Origin: an uncultured Lachnospiraceae bacterium
Lineage (GTDB): Bacteria; Bacillota; Clostridia; Lachnospirales; Lachnospiraceae
NCBI GenBank assembly: GCA_902763335.1
Contig: CACWRR010000012.1
Location: 1 to 40,610 of the forward strand
Reading direction: 5' to 3'
Length of the DNA: 40,610 nt
Shown: positions 16,201 to 24,106 of the stretch, piece after piece
How the letters are laid out: the number at the start of each line of letters is the position of its first letter
Position numbering within the stretch: position 1 is the stretch's first letter
Notes under the pieces: generated by a model
Databases searched by the model: none
The model's input: the letters and a program-made list of their open reading frames with translations, nothing else
Told to the model about the DNA's origin: nothing
Position numbers and translations under genes: made by a program

Positions 16201-17597
16201 GGATACGTCTGATACTTGCAAATGATGACACAATTGAACCGGAAGAAATTAACGGAATCGGATTTGAGGACGGATATGTTATAAAGCCGGGTAAAAACAG
16301 CGTAAATGTGTATTATATAGATTCTGAAACATCAGTAAAATATGAGTGTACGGTGGAAGTTGAAGGAATTGAAAAAACACCTGTAAAAATACTTGATATA
16401 AAACCGGTAAGAAATAATATAGTAGCAGGAGAACCGTTGCATACCCTTGAGTTTGCCGCAGATATTTTGTATGACAATGATAAGACATATAGTGAGATAA
16501 TAAAATATTCAGGAAAAGGTTTTGTCACAGAAGGAATTAATAAAGTAACAGTGGCATATAAAAATGTGGAAAAAGAAGCAGAATTTAATGGAGAAAAGTT
16601 TATTCCGAAAATAGTTCAGGAAAATAAAAGAGATGTGCCGTCAGAAGTATTAATGGATGAAAAAATAAAGTTAGCGGTTACCGGTAACAGTGAAAGTGCA
16701 ATTGAAAATAAACCTGTTGAATGGAGAAGCAGTGATGAAAATGTAATTAAGGTCAGTGATAATGGTGAACTTGAACTGATAGGCGGTGGAACTGCAGATA
16801 TTACCGTATATGTCAATGGTGAGACAACGAAAGTAACTATAAGAGTGTTAGTAACTGCAACGGATTTGAAGATAGAAAATGATGATATAACCATGTCTGC
16901 AGGAACGTCATGGAATATAAAATATAATCTGGTGCCTGAAAAATCCAATGAAATGATAACATGGGTGTCACAAAATACAGATATTGCAACAGTGTCAAAA
17001 GATGGTGTAATAGAGGCGAAGAATATCGGTGTATGTAAAATAACCGGAACAACAGAAATGGGAATAATAAGAGAGATTAAGCTGACGGTAAGAAAAGAAG
17101 CTACCAATGTGGAACTTAATTATTCAAAGGCATATATTATAAAAGGAAAAACACTTAAGCTTAAATATCTTATTCCTGAGGGAATGCACACGGGAAGTGT
17201 AAGCTGGATAAGTGGAAATAAAAATATAGCAAATGTTACTTCTGCGGGAAAAGTTGTGGCAAAGGGAGTCGGAGCTACAATTATTACCGTAAAAACAGCC
17301 GGAGGTAAAACGGCAAAATGCAAGGTTTATGTAAGGACAAACCCGTCGAAAATAACGTTAAATAAAGCAAATGTAACTTTAAAGAAGGGAAAAACATACA
17401 AACTAAAGTATTATATTCCAAAGAATTCATATGTTTCAAAAATAACATGGTCTACGGGAAATGCTAAAGTTGCAACAATATCATCTGCAGGGGTGATAAA
17501 GGCGAAGAAGACAGGAACAACTATTATAAAGGTTAAAACAAATAATGGCAAAATCGCAAGATGCAAGGTAAAAGTGGTGAAGAATACTAAAAGCTAA
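13269..17597 (+). CDS. Large exported BspA-type leucine-rich-repeat and Ig-like surface protein
   Basis: Secreted protein of 1442 residues, function unknown, probably adhesion or cell-surface contact. A signal peptide covers about 1-28 (KKIIAVILITAITFTG, cut near VKA). Residues 85-215 carry repeats of the F-x-GC-x-x-L type found in BspA-family proteins. Residues about 300-415 carry LRR_5 repeats (LPDNAFKGFYSLKNINLP; IGDEAFYGCSGMDSMYIP). Residues 420-710 contain Ig-like modules of the 'GLxAxYxGxxxEG' type. Residues 714-956 and 957-1199 are two copies of one 243-residue module. Three bacterial Ig-2-like domains fill about 1200-1442, the last two very rich in lysine. No LPXTG motif or C-terminal membrane anchor is present. 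AGAGGA precedes ATG 13269 by 6 bases. Confidence 0.88.
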   Translation: MEKIKKIIAVILITAITFTGVDVSTVKASVLSSGKLNTAGTINWEITSDGVLTISGSGTPKSYSSAVDLPWNAYREKIKKVQINTDTTGVKNMSFWFSGCKNLTYINRFPDNVENIKYTFRGCTSLEKVPQIPFTVVNMKATFDGCTALKYLPEYEAYCVSNWSYTYRNCSSLEFAFVPVSYPVTSIKSMFQGCTNLNAIVIFNGCIQLKKEECTDLFTDAATAKGKEINLFGLDYSESGVRNLLDAEYGKVTYRGAIKSGTNSYGVSSDGKTGFAYANDTKYMCISGNGKTAISSLLEKFTGQTDVRYINISSGITELPDNAFKGFYSLKNINLPSGLKGIGNGAFRECAALEHVILPAELEKIGDEAFYGCSGMDSMYIPENIKSIGKDVFKGVSSDFYLECRADSVMVQQYAYENGIVCRYPKAISITYRGNVTEGCKIDENSFESIKLVYSDGTKVDIPFENLVIDEYEIMAGDNVITAHYGDFTTTFNVTGAEKSIVGLTAVYDNESEPCIEGGSIDTSSIAVIAEYDNNTKKYLKYGGITGEEGTISDAGYYTIDSYSLVISKDGSENKITIRAGVTGGSPVSKTTTLDIPAVKKSVIGLSASYIGGEIVEGMGLNVDNIVAFVNFNNGTKERVLFSGEYNKYGLDINTNYIIQDEKVDNSDDFPISGEYKYSIDAYEIRKGDNRISVWCSNMSASFSVTGIDKSQTGITATYNGNVIEDAELDMDKLDVYVTYNNGTIEQIADKSVISLAENYVIKQGDNYVDVIYTDMYTSKQYRCSVYVKGVEKTPVKITNVIPVRTDIVEGERYSEIEYNLTVLYDNGKEYDVIMKYNMAGYVKAGINKIKVNYRELEYEAEFNAEEFVPVIVTSVGTEAPDKLEKGMGIMLSVTSNSQAALEGKEINWSSSNTNVVKVSGTGMVTAVNYGEADITATVNGRNAVYHVEVPIPEIVGIDAVYTKRVLEDTELDVNDLRIRLILANDDTIEPEEINGIGFEDGYVIKPGKNSVNVYYIDSETSVKYECTVEVEGIEKTPVKILDIKPVRNNIVAGEPLHTLEFAADILYDNDKTYSEIIKYSGKGFVTEGINKVTVAYKNVEKEAEFNGEKFIPKIVQENKRDVPSEVLMDEKIKLAVTGNSESAIENKPVEWRSSDENVIKVSDNGELELIGGGTADITVYVNGETTKVTIRVLVTATDLKIENDDITMSAGTSWNIKYNLVPEKSNEMITWVSQNTDIATVSKDGVIEAKNIGVCKITGTTEMGIIREIKLTVRKEATNVELNYSKAYIIKGKTLKLKYLIPEGMHTGSVSWISGNKNIANVTSAGKVVAKGVGATIITVKTAGGKTAKCKVYVRTNPSKITLNKANVTLKKGKTYKLKYYIPKNSYVSKITWSTGNAKVATISSAGVIKAKKTGTTIIKVKTNNGKIARCKVKVVKNTKS
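15408..16136 (+). repeat. Internal module copy 1 of the surface protein
   Basis: Encodes residues 714-956, from GITATYNGNVIEDAELDMDKL to the end of an Ig-like unit (ITATVNGRNAVYHVEV). Landmarks GVEKTPVKI, AGINKIKVNYRE, EFVPVIV and INWSSSNTNVVKVS recur in the same order 243 residues later. Confidence 0.8.
16137..16865 (+). repeat. Internal module copy 2 of the surface protein
   Basis: Encodes residues 957-1199, starting GIDAVYTKRVLEDTELDVNDL. Matching landmarks are GIEKTPVKI, EGINKVTVAYKN, KFIPKIV and VEWRSSDENVIKVS. The copies have diverged in sequence but keep the same length, so this is an old in-frame duplication. Confidence 0.8.
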
Positions 17598-17603
17598 CAT
17601 ACA

Positions 17604-17632
17604 TTGCAGAGGTTGACAAGAAATGATATAAT
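17604..17632 (+). promoter_or_regulatory. Promoter of the coiled-coil/SleB-domain gene
   Basis: TTGCAG (17604-17609), a 17-base spacer and a perfect TATAAT (17627-17632). The better-looking TTGACA at 17613 is only 8 bases from TATAAT and cannot be its -35. Confidence 0.75.
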
Positions 17633-17668
17633 GGTGGGTAGGATTGTTTAACAGTTTTACTCACCATT
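17630..17668 (+). other. Leader hairpin (weak terminator or attenuator)
   Basis: AATGGTGGGTA (17630-17640) pairs with TACTCACCATT (17658-17668) over 11 bp with one G-U-type pair, and is followed by the T-rich ATTATTTTAG. It overlaps the -10 and start region, so it could be a weak terminator for the upstream gene or a leader structure of the downstream one. Confidence 0.4.
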
Positions 17669-17701
17669 ATTTTAGTGAAATCGAAAAGGAGCATTTAAAA
17701 G

Positions 17702-18841
17702 ATGAAAGAAAAAAAGTATCTGGCACCTGTTATAATGTCACTCTTATTGATCGGAGCACTGATTTATTCAACTAAAGTAAGGGCGGACAATATGCAGGAG
17801 TTGCAGAGCAAAAAGAGTGAAAATGAATCAAACATGGAATCTGCACAGGAGCAGGCTTCACAGCTTGAATCATCAAAAAGTGATCTGGAGGCACTGGTAG
17901 TCCAGTTTAATTCAGAAATGGAATCACTTGGAAACGATTTAAATGAAATCGAATCACAGATGAAAGCCAAGAAGAAGGAAATAAAAAAATGCAAAAAGAA
18001 AATTAAGTCTGCTGAAAAGAAAAAGGACGAGCAGTATAAGGCCATGAAAGAGAGAATACAGTTTTTATTTGAGGCAGGTGATTCAAATTATCTTGAAATA
18101 TTCTTAAACAGTGAGTCTTTATCAGACAGCCTTAACAGGGCAGAGTATTTCTCACAGTTATATCAGTATGACAGGGAAATGCTTACAAAGTATCAGGATA
18201 CTCTTGAAGATATACAGAGTAAAAATACGGAACTTCAAAATGAGAAATCCGAACTGTCTGTATTGCAAAAACAAAATGAGGATAAACAGGCAGAGGTATC
18301 AAGAAAGATAGCATCTTCCTCACAGCAGATACAGCAGTATTCAGCACAGATATCAGAGGCAGAGTCAAAAGCAATGGAATATGAAAATAATGCAGCCGTG
18401 GCTGAGGCTCAGATACAGGAACTGGAAGAAGAATCAAGAAGAGCTGAAGAGGAAAGACTGAGAATCTTGTGGCAGCAGTCGCAGGGACCGGCATTTGATT
18501 ATTCAGCCAGTGATCTTGAACTTCTGGCAACACTTATACAGGCAGAGGCAGAAAATCAGCCGTATGAAGGAAAACTTGCCGTCGGTTCAGTAGTTATAAA
18601 CAGAATAAACAGCTCATATTACCCGAATACAATGATGGGTGTTTTATATCAGCCATATCAGTTTACACCTGTAACGGTAAATAACAGATTTGCAATGATA
18701 CTTGCAAGAGGCGCAAATGCAGAATGTTATCAGGCTGCACAGGAGGTACTGGATGGAAAGATTGTCGGCAGTTGGTTATATTTCAGAACTAATGACGGCT
18801 CAAGAACCGGAACGGTTATAGGAGATCATGTATTCTATTAA
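17702..18841 (+). CDS. Exported coiled-coil protein with C-terminal SleB-type cell wall hydrolase domain
   Basis: Envelope hydrolase of 379 residues. A signal peptide or N-terminal anchor spans about 7-28 (APVIMSLLLIGALIYS). A long coiled coil (about 32-255) rich in Glu, Gln, Lys and Ser resembles the PcsB/EnvC-like modules that dock division hydrolases to membrane complexes. A Hydrolase_2/SleB domain (about 270-379) has LLATLIQAEAENQPYEGKLAVGSVVINR, where E282 lines up with the catalytic glutamate of SleB lytic transglycosylases, and ends in DHVFY. Classical SleB has a PG-binding domain in place of the coiled coil, so this may act in growth or sporulation and not strictly in germination. A GGAG-type site precedes ATG 17702. 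Confidence 0.88.
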   Translation: MKEKKYLAPVIMSLLLIGALIYSTKVRADNMQELQSKKSENESNMESAQEQASQLESSKSDLEALVVQFNSEMESLGNDLNEIESQMKAKKKEIKKCKKKIKSAEKKKDEQYKAMKERIQFLFEAGDSNYLEIFLNSESLSDSLNRAEYFSQLYQYDREMLTKYQDTLEDIQSKNTELQNEKSELSVLQKQNEDKQAEVSRKIASSSQQIQQYSAQISEAESKAMEYENNAAVAEAQIQELEEESRRAEEERLRILWQQSQGPAFDYSASDLELLATLIQAEAENQPYEGKLAVGSVVINRINSSYYPNTMMGVLYQPYQFTPVTVNNRFAMILARGANAECYQAAQEVLDGKIVGSWLYFRTNDGSRTGTVIGDHVFY

Positions 18842-18871
18842 ATAAAGATAAAAAATGCTTGTAAAAAGAGG

Positions 18872-18900
18872 TTGAAAAGATAACTGTTATAAGGTATAAT
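18872..18900 (+). promoter_or_regulatory. carAB promoter
   Basis: TTGAAA (18872-18877), a 17-base spacer and a perfect TATAAT (18895-18900). The leader of about 60 bases is too short for a PyrR-type attenuator. A small dyad CACAT-N10-ATGTG lies at 18931-18950. Confidence 0.82.
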
Positions 18901-18966
18901 CTATACAATTTGAGTTAAATTTGGTTTTGCCACATAAAATACAAAATGTGAAAGGATAGGTAAGAA

Positions 18967-20049
18967 ATGAAAGCTTTTCTAATACTTGAAGATGGTACTG
19001 TTTTTACCGGTACATCCATTGGATCTACAAAAGAAGTAATAAGTGAGATCGTATTTAATACATCAATGACCGGATACTTAGAAGTTCTGACTGATCCGTC
19101 ATATGCGGGACAGGCAGTTGTTATGACATATCCGCTTATTGGTAACTATGGAATATGTCATGAGGATATGGAATCATTAAAGCCATGGCCTGACGGATAT
19201 ATTGTAAGAGAATTATCAAGAATCCCTAGCAATTTCAGAAGTGATGATACGATTCAGAACTTTCTAGAGAAAAATGATATTCCGGGTATAGCCGGTATAG
19301 ATACCAGAGCTCTTACAAAGATTTTAAGAGAAAAAGGTACAATGAACGGAATGATAACCACAAATGAGAATTATAATGTGGAAGAAGTAAAGGAAAAGCT
19401 TGGAAAATATAAGCCGGAGGGAGTAGTAAAGAAAGTAACATGTGATGAGAAAAAAGTCCTTCCGGGAGACGGATTTAAAGTAGCACTTATGGATTTCGGC
19501 GCAAAGAAAAATATAGCAAGATCGCTGAATGAAAGAGGATGTGAAGTTACTGTTTATCCGGCATTTACATCAGCAGAAGAAATAATAGCATCAGCACCGG
19601 ACGGAATAATGCTTTCAAACGGACCGGGTGATCCAAAGGAATGTGTTTCAATAATTGAAGAACTTAAAAAGTTATATAATACTGATATACCGATTTTTGC
19701 AATTTGTCTGGGACATCAGCTTATGGCACTTGCCAATGGAGCAGATACCCACAAGATGAAATATGGTCACAGAGGTGCGAACCACCCTGTAAAAGACCTT
19801 AAGAGCGGACGTGTGTACATTTCATCACAGAACCACGGATATGTGGTTGACAGTGATACTGTTAATCCTGATATTGCCGAGGTTGGATTTATAAATGTAA
19901 ATGATAAGACTGTAGAAGGTCTGAGATATAAAAATAAAGATATATTTACCGTACAGTTCCATCCGGAAGCTTGTCCTGGACCACAGGATTCAAGCCTTTT
20001 GTTTGATGAGTTTATTGACATGATGAAGAGGAGGAAGAACAATGCCTAA
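18967..20049 (+). CDS. carA: Carbamoyl phosphate synthase small subunit
   Basis: Glutamine amidotransferase subunit that hydrolyses glutamine and passes ammonia to CarB. The 360-residue protein has the CarA N-terminal domain (LEDGTVFTGTSIG, FNTSMTGYLEVLTDPSYAGQ) and a class I amidotransferase domain with nucleophile C247 in FAICLGHQ and partners H332 and E334 in QFHPEACPGP. Length is normal. AAAGGATAGG precedes the ATG. It overlaps carB by 8 bases, indicating coupled translation. With no pyr or arg genes adjacent, the pair probably serves both pathways. Confidence 0.97.
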   Translation: MKAFLILEDGTVFTGTSIGSTKEVISEIVFNTSMTGYLEVLTDPSYAGQAVVMTYPLIGNYGICHEDMESLKPWPDGYIVRELSRIPSNFRSDDTIQNFLEKNDIPGIAGIDTRALTKILREKGTMNGMITTNENYNVEEVKEKLGKYKPEGVVKKVTCDEKKVLPGDGFKVALMDFGAKKNIARSLNERGCEVTVYPAFTSAEEIIASAPDGIMLSNGPGDPKECVSIIEELKKLYNTDIPIFAICLGHQLMALANGADTHKMKYGHRGANHPVKDLKSGRVYISSQNHGYVVDSDTVNPDIAEVGFINVNDKTVEGLRYKNKDIFTVQFHPEACPGPQDSSLLFDEFIDMMKRRKNNA

Positions 20050-23000
20050 GAATCCTAATATAAAGAAAGTATTGGTAATCGGTTCAGGTCCTATCGTAAT
20101 CGGACAGGCAGCAGAATTTGACTATGCAGGAACACAGGCCTGCCGTTCACTCAAAGAGGAAGGCATAGAAGTTGTACTTGTTAATTCAAATCCGGCAACA
20201 ATAATGACAGATAAGGATATCGCAGATAAGGTTTATATTGAGCCTCTTACTGTTAAGGTGCTTGAGAAAATTATTTTGGAGGAGAAACCGGACAGCGTTC
20301 TTCCTACACTCGGAGGCCAGGCAGGACTTAACCTTGGTATGGAGCTTGAGGAATCAGGTTTCCTTGCAGCAAATAATGTAAAACTCCTTGGTACGACAGC
20401 AGAGACTATCAGAAATGCTGAAGGACGTCAGGAATTTAAAGATCTTATGGAGCGAATCGGAGAGCCGTGTGCAGCATCAAAGGTAGTTGAAAATGTCGAG
20501 GACGGTATCGCATTTACAAAGACTATTGGTTATCCGGTTGTTTTGAGACCGGCATATACACTCGGAGGAAGCGGCGGTGGAATTGCCCACAACGAGATGG
20601 AACTTATAGATATTCTTTCAAACGGACTTCGTCTCAGCCGTGTAGGTCAGGTTCTGGTAGAGAGATGTATAGCCGGATGGAAAGAAATCGAATACGAAGT
20701 AATGCGTGACAGTGCCGGAAATTGTATAACAGTATGTAATATGGAAAATATTGATCCGGTAGGTGTACATACAGGAGACAGTATAGTAGTTGCTCCTTCG
20801 CAGACGCTCGGAGATAAAGAGTATCAGATGTTAAGAACATCAGCTCTTAAGATTATAGACGAACTTGGAATAACAGGCGGATGTAATGTACAGTATGCAC
20901 TTCATCCGGAATCATTTGAATATTGTGTAATAGAGGTAAACCCTCGTGTAAGCCGTTCATCAGCACTTGCATCAAAGGCTACAGGATATCCTATAGCTAA
21001 GGTTGCAGCTAAGATTGCACTCGGTTATACACTTGATGAAATCAAGAATGCCATCACAGGCAAGACATATGCAAGTTTTGAGCCGGCACTTGATTACTGT
21101 GTAGTTAAGATACCTAGACTTCCGTTTGATAAATTTATTATGGCAAAGAGAACACTCACAACACAGATGAAAGCTACAGGTGAGGTAATGAGTATCTGTA
21201 ACAATTTTGAAGGTGCTCTCATGAAAGCCATCAGATCTCTTGAACAGCATGTTGAAAGCCTTATGGATTATGATTTCACAGGCTATTCAGACGAAGAGCT
21301 TCTTAATCAGCTTGACGTGGTTGATGACAGAAGAATCTGGTGTATAGCAGAAGCAATAAGAAGAGGAGTAAGCTATGATGTTATTCACAGTAAGACTCTC
21401 ATAGATGTATGGTTTATAGACAAGATTGCCATCATAGTTGAGATGGAGAAGGCACTTAAGGAGCAGGAACTTACAAAAGAACTCCTTGCAGAGGCTAAGA
21501 GAATAGAATTCCCGGATACTTTAATTGCCAAACTTACTGGAAAGACAGAAAAAGAAATTCATGATTTGAGAATGGAATATGGAATAGTTGCAGGATTTAA
21601 GATTGTTGATACATGTGCAGCAGAGTTTGAGGCTTCTACACCATATTATTATTCATGCTTTGGAAGTGAAAATGAGGTTGTCGAGACAAAGCCTGATAAG
21701 AAAGTTTTAGTACTCGGTTCAGGTCCTATAAGAATAGGACAGGGTATAGAGTTCGACTTCTGTTCAGTTCACAGTACATGGGCATTTAAAGAAGAAGGCT
21801 ATGAAACAATTATCATAAATAACAATCCTGAGACGGTAAGTACTGACTTTGATATAGCTGATAAGTTGTATTTTGAGCCACTTACACCTGAGGATGTACA
21901 GAATATAGTAGACATTGAGAAACCGGATGGTGCGGTTGTACAGTTCGGTGGTCAGACTGCGATTAAACTTACTGAAAGCCTTATGAAAATGGGAGTTTCG
22001 ATTTTGGGAACAAAGGCTGAGGATGTAGATGCCGCAGAGGACAGAGAGCTTTTCGATGAGATTCTTGAACAGTGTCAGATACCTAGACCGGCAGGCCATA
22101 CAGTATTCACTGTAGAGGAAGCAAAGAAAGCAGCAAATGAACTGGGATATCCGGTACTTGTCAGACCGTCATATGTTCTTGGCGGACAGGGTATGCAGAT
22201 TGCTACTGATGACTCAGAGATTGAAGAGTTCATGAACATTATAAACAGAATAGCACAGGATCATCCGATACTTGTAGATAAATATCTTGTCGGAAAAGAA
22301 ATAGAAGTAGATGCCGTATGTGATGGAGATAATATTCTTATTCCTGGAATAATGGAACACATTGAGAGAGCAGGAGTCCATTCAGGAGACAGTATTTCCG
22401 TATATCCTGCACAGTCACTTGATGATAAGACAATTGCCACAATAGAAGAGTATACAAAGAGACTTGCACGTTCATTACATGTAAAAGGTATGATAAATAT
22501 CCAGTTTATCGTATGCCATGGTGAGGTGTATGTTATAGAGGTAAACCCTCGTTCAAGCCGTACTGTACCATATATCAGTAAGGTTACCGGTATACCTATC
22601 GTAAAACTTGCAACAAAGGTTATCATCGGACATAAGATAGAAGAACTCGGCTATAAACCGGGACTTCAGCCAAATGCTGACTATATCGCAATCAAGATGC
22701 CTGTATTCTCATTCGAGAAGATAAGAGGCGCAGATACATGCCTTGGACCTGAAATGAAGTCTACGGGAGAGTGTCTTGGAATAGCAAAGACATTTGATGA
22801 AGCATTATATAAAGCATTCTTAGGTTCAGGAGTAAATCTTCCTAAACATAAGAAGATGATTATCACTGTAAATGATGCAGACAAACATGAGGCAATATCA
22901 ATCGGAAAACGTTTTGAAAAACTTGGATATGAAATATATGCCACAAGAAGTACAGCTAAGGTGCTTAATGAAAATGGAGTAAATGCAATAAAGGTCAACA

Positions 23001-23239
23001 AGCTTTCACAGGAAGCTCCGACAGTTATAGATTTACTGCTTGAGCATAAGATAGATATAGTTGTAGACACACCTACACAGGGAAGAGACAAGTCAAGAGA
23101 CGGATTCCTTATAAGACGTATCTCAATAGAAACCGGTGTAAACTGTTTCACATCATTGGATACAGTGAATGCGTTGCTTACAAGTCTTGAAAGTAATGTA
23201 AAGGACAATCTTTCAGTTATAGATATAGCACAGATATAA
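20042..23239 (+). CDS. carB: Carbamoyl phosphate synthase large subunit
   Basis: Makes carbamoyl phosphate from bicarbonate, ammonia and two ATP. The 1065-residue protein is a duplicated ATP-grasp enzyme. The first half starts KKVLVIGSGPIVIGQAAEFDYAGTQ and the second half repeats this as KKVLVLGSGPIRIGQGIEFDFCSVH near residue 556. Each half has the ATP-grasp signatures (PVVLRPAYTLGGSGGG; PVLVRPSYVLGGQGMQ; IEVNPR). A C-terminal MGS-like allosteric domain (about 935-1065) ends the protein. GAGGAGG inside the carA end provides the ribosome binding site. It is followed by a strong terminator. Confidence 0.98.
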   Translation: MPKNPNIKKVLVIGSGPIVIGQAAEFDYAGTQACRSLKEEGIEVVLVNSNPATIMTDKDIADKVYIEPLTVKVLEKIILEEKPDSVLPTLGGQAGLNLGMELEESGFLAANNVKLLGTTAETIRNAEGRQEFKDLMERIGEPCAASKVVENVEDGIAFTKTIGYPVVLRPAYTLGGSGGGIAHNEMELIDILSNGLRLSRVGQVLVERCIAGWKEIEYEVMRDSAGNCITVCNMENIDPVGVHTGDSIVVAPSQTLGDKEYQMLRTSALKIIDELGITGGCNVQYALHPESFEYCVIEVNPRVSRSSALASKATGYPIAKVAAKIALGYTLDEIKNAITGKTYASFEPALDYCVVKIPRLPFDKFIMAKRTLTTQMKATGEVMSICNNFEGALMKAIRSLEQHVESLMDYDFTGYSDEELLNQLDVVDDRRIWCIAEAIRRGVSYDVIHSKTLIDVWFIDKIAIIVEMEKALKEQELTKELLAEAKRIEFPDTLIAKLTGKTEKEIHDLRMEYGIVAGFKIVDTCAAEFEASTPYYYSCFGSENEVVETKPDKKVLVLGSGPIRIGQGIEFDFCSVHSTWAFKEEGYETIIINNNPETVSTDFDIADKLYFEPLTPEDVQNIVDIEKPDGAVVQFGGQTAIKLTESLMKMGVSILGTKAEDVDAAEDRELFDEILEQCQIPRPAGHTVFTVEEAKKAANELGYPVLVRPSYVLGGQGMQIATDDSEIEEFMNIINRIAQDHPILVDKYLVGKEIEVDAVCDGDNILIPGIMEHIERAGVHSGDSISVYPAQSLDDKTIATIEEYTKRLARSLHVKGMINIQFIVCHGEVYVIEVNPRSSRTVPYISKVTGIPIVKLATKVIIGHKIEELGYKPGLQPNADYIAIKMPVFSFEKIRGADTCLGPEMKSTGECLGIAKTFDEALYKAFLGSGVNLPKHKKMIITVNDADKHEAISIGKRFEKLGYEIYATRSTAKVLNENGVNAIKVNKLSQEAPTVIDLLLEHKIDIVVDTPTQGRDKSRDGFLIRRISIETGVNCFTSLDTVNALLTSLESNVKDNLSVIDIAQI

Positions 23240-23246
23240 TCGGATA

Positions 23247-23276
23247 AAAAGCCCGTACATAATGGTACGGGCTTTT
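23247..23276. terminator. Bidirectional terminator between carB and the minus-strand membrane gene
   Basis: AAAAGCCCGTAC (23247-23258), a 6-base loop and GTACGGGCTTTT (23265-23276) form a perfect 12-bp stem with A and T tails on both sides. It can end transcription of carB and of the convergent gene. Confidence 0.92.
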
Positions 23277-23293
23277 ATACTTAAAGAAGACTG

Positions 23294-23953
23294 TCAGCGG
23301 ATGGAAATGTGCAAAAGAATTTTATCCGCCAGGGCTATAATGTATGCGATTATTGTATAAAAGGATATCAAAATGGCAGAATAAAATATAAAACGCCCGG
23401 CTCCTACAGAGGAAATATCCATGAAAAAATACGGATAAGGTCCGGCTATGATATAACCGCGTATCATTGTCGCGGTAAAATAACAGACAGGGAGAATGAG
23501 CCAGTACAGAGGATGCCTGAAACTAATCTGTCCTTTAGGCTCAAAGAGAATCCAGTCGGATACCGTAAATAGCGGAGTCAGATAATGTACAAATAAATCA
23601 TTGGTACTGACAGTTCCATTTACCCCGGAGCACATTGAAAAGTAGCTTCTTTTAAGTACAAATTGAAAAATCAAAAATGTAACGGTAATAGAAGAAAGAC
23701 ATATGCCCCGAAGTAAAACATTATTAAATCTGTAAGGATATATTGATTTCAGAGACATTTCCCTGTAACTGTCAAAGCATAAAAAAATAAAAAGAATCAT
23801 ACACAAAAGATTACTCTGTATGGTGAAAAATGAAAACATATGCCGGTTGTGGGATATATCAGAGAAGGAAAGGTGTCTGAGTATACCAGAGATTATGAAT
23901 AAAAGTGAGAAAATCCTGTATAAAAATGCAAAAAATGAATTTCTGATAAACAT
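23294..23953 (-). CDS. Pr6Pr / AIG1 (FAR-17a)-like six-helix membrane protein
   Basis: Integral membrane protein of 219 residues with six hydrophobic segments. It shows the family pattern FFTIQSNLL (residues 42-50), FVHYLTPLFTVSDWILF (from 121), HPLYWLILPVCYF and PYPYFFMD. In the eukaryotic relatives AIG1 and ADTRP, known hydrolases of fatty-acid esters of hydroxy fatty acids, the active site is a membrane Thr/His pair. T44 and H123 sit in the equivalent motifs here. Bacterial members have no proven role. GGGAGGGG lies 5 bases before the ATG at 23953. A weak TTAAAT-18-TATAAA promoter can be read upstream on the minus strand. The call is by motif, without alignment. Confidence 0.75.
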   Translation of the reverse strand: MFIRNSFFAFLYRIFSLLFIISGILRHLSFSDISHNRHMFSFFTIQSNLLCMILFIFLCFDSYREMSLKSIYPYRFNNVLLRGICLSSITVTFLIFQFVLKRSYFSMCSGVNGTVSTNDLFVHYLTPLFTVSDWILFEPKGQISFRHPLYWLILPVCYFTATMIRGYIIAGPYPYFFMDISSVGAGRFIFYSAILISFYTIIAYIIALADKILLHISIR

Positions 23954-23972
23954 AAAGGCCCCTCCCTGCTGA

Positions 23973-23988
23973 GAATAAACATTTATTC
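23973..23988. promoter_or_regulatory. Small perfect dyad upstream of the Pr6Pr-like gene
   Basis: GAATAAA-CA-TTTATTC is a 16-base perfect palindrome about 20 bases upstream of the start codon at 23953. It could be a regulator site, but short AT-rich dyads also arise by chance. Confidence 0.3.
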
Positions 23989-24051
23989 GACAATGGATTT
24001 AAAACTCTTCTTATAGTATTTTATATCAGTGTTTTATTTATTCATTTAATG

Positions 24052-24060
24052 TGATATGAT
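24052..24060 (+). promoter_or_regulatory. Possible extended -10 promoter for the GNAT gene
   Basis: TG-A-TATGAT is an extended -10 element. No good -35 lies upstream (TTTTAT at 24032). It is the best promoter candidate for the GNAT and histidine phosphatase pair. Confidence 0.4.
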
Positions 24061-24106
24061 AAGTAGAGTTGCTAAATGATAAGAACGTGATTGGAGAGAA
24101 CTTCTG

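Noticed and set aside
13269-17597. LPXTG sortase signal at the end of the surface protein
   Set aside because: The C-terminus ends in a basic Ig domain (VKVVKNTKS) with no LPXTG, hydrophobic segment or tail.
17613-17632. TTGACA at 17613 as -35 of the SleB-domain gene
   Set aside because: Only 8 bases separate it from TATAAT; TTGCAG at 17604 gives the correct 17.
18901-18966. PyrR attenuator before carA
   Set aside because: The leader is about 60 bases, has no terminator/antiterminator pair and no PyrR-binding loop that I can recognise.
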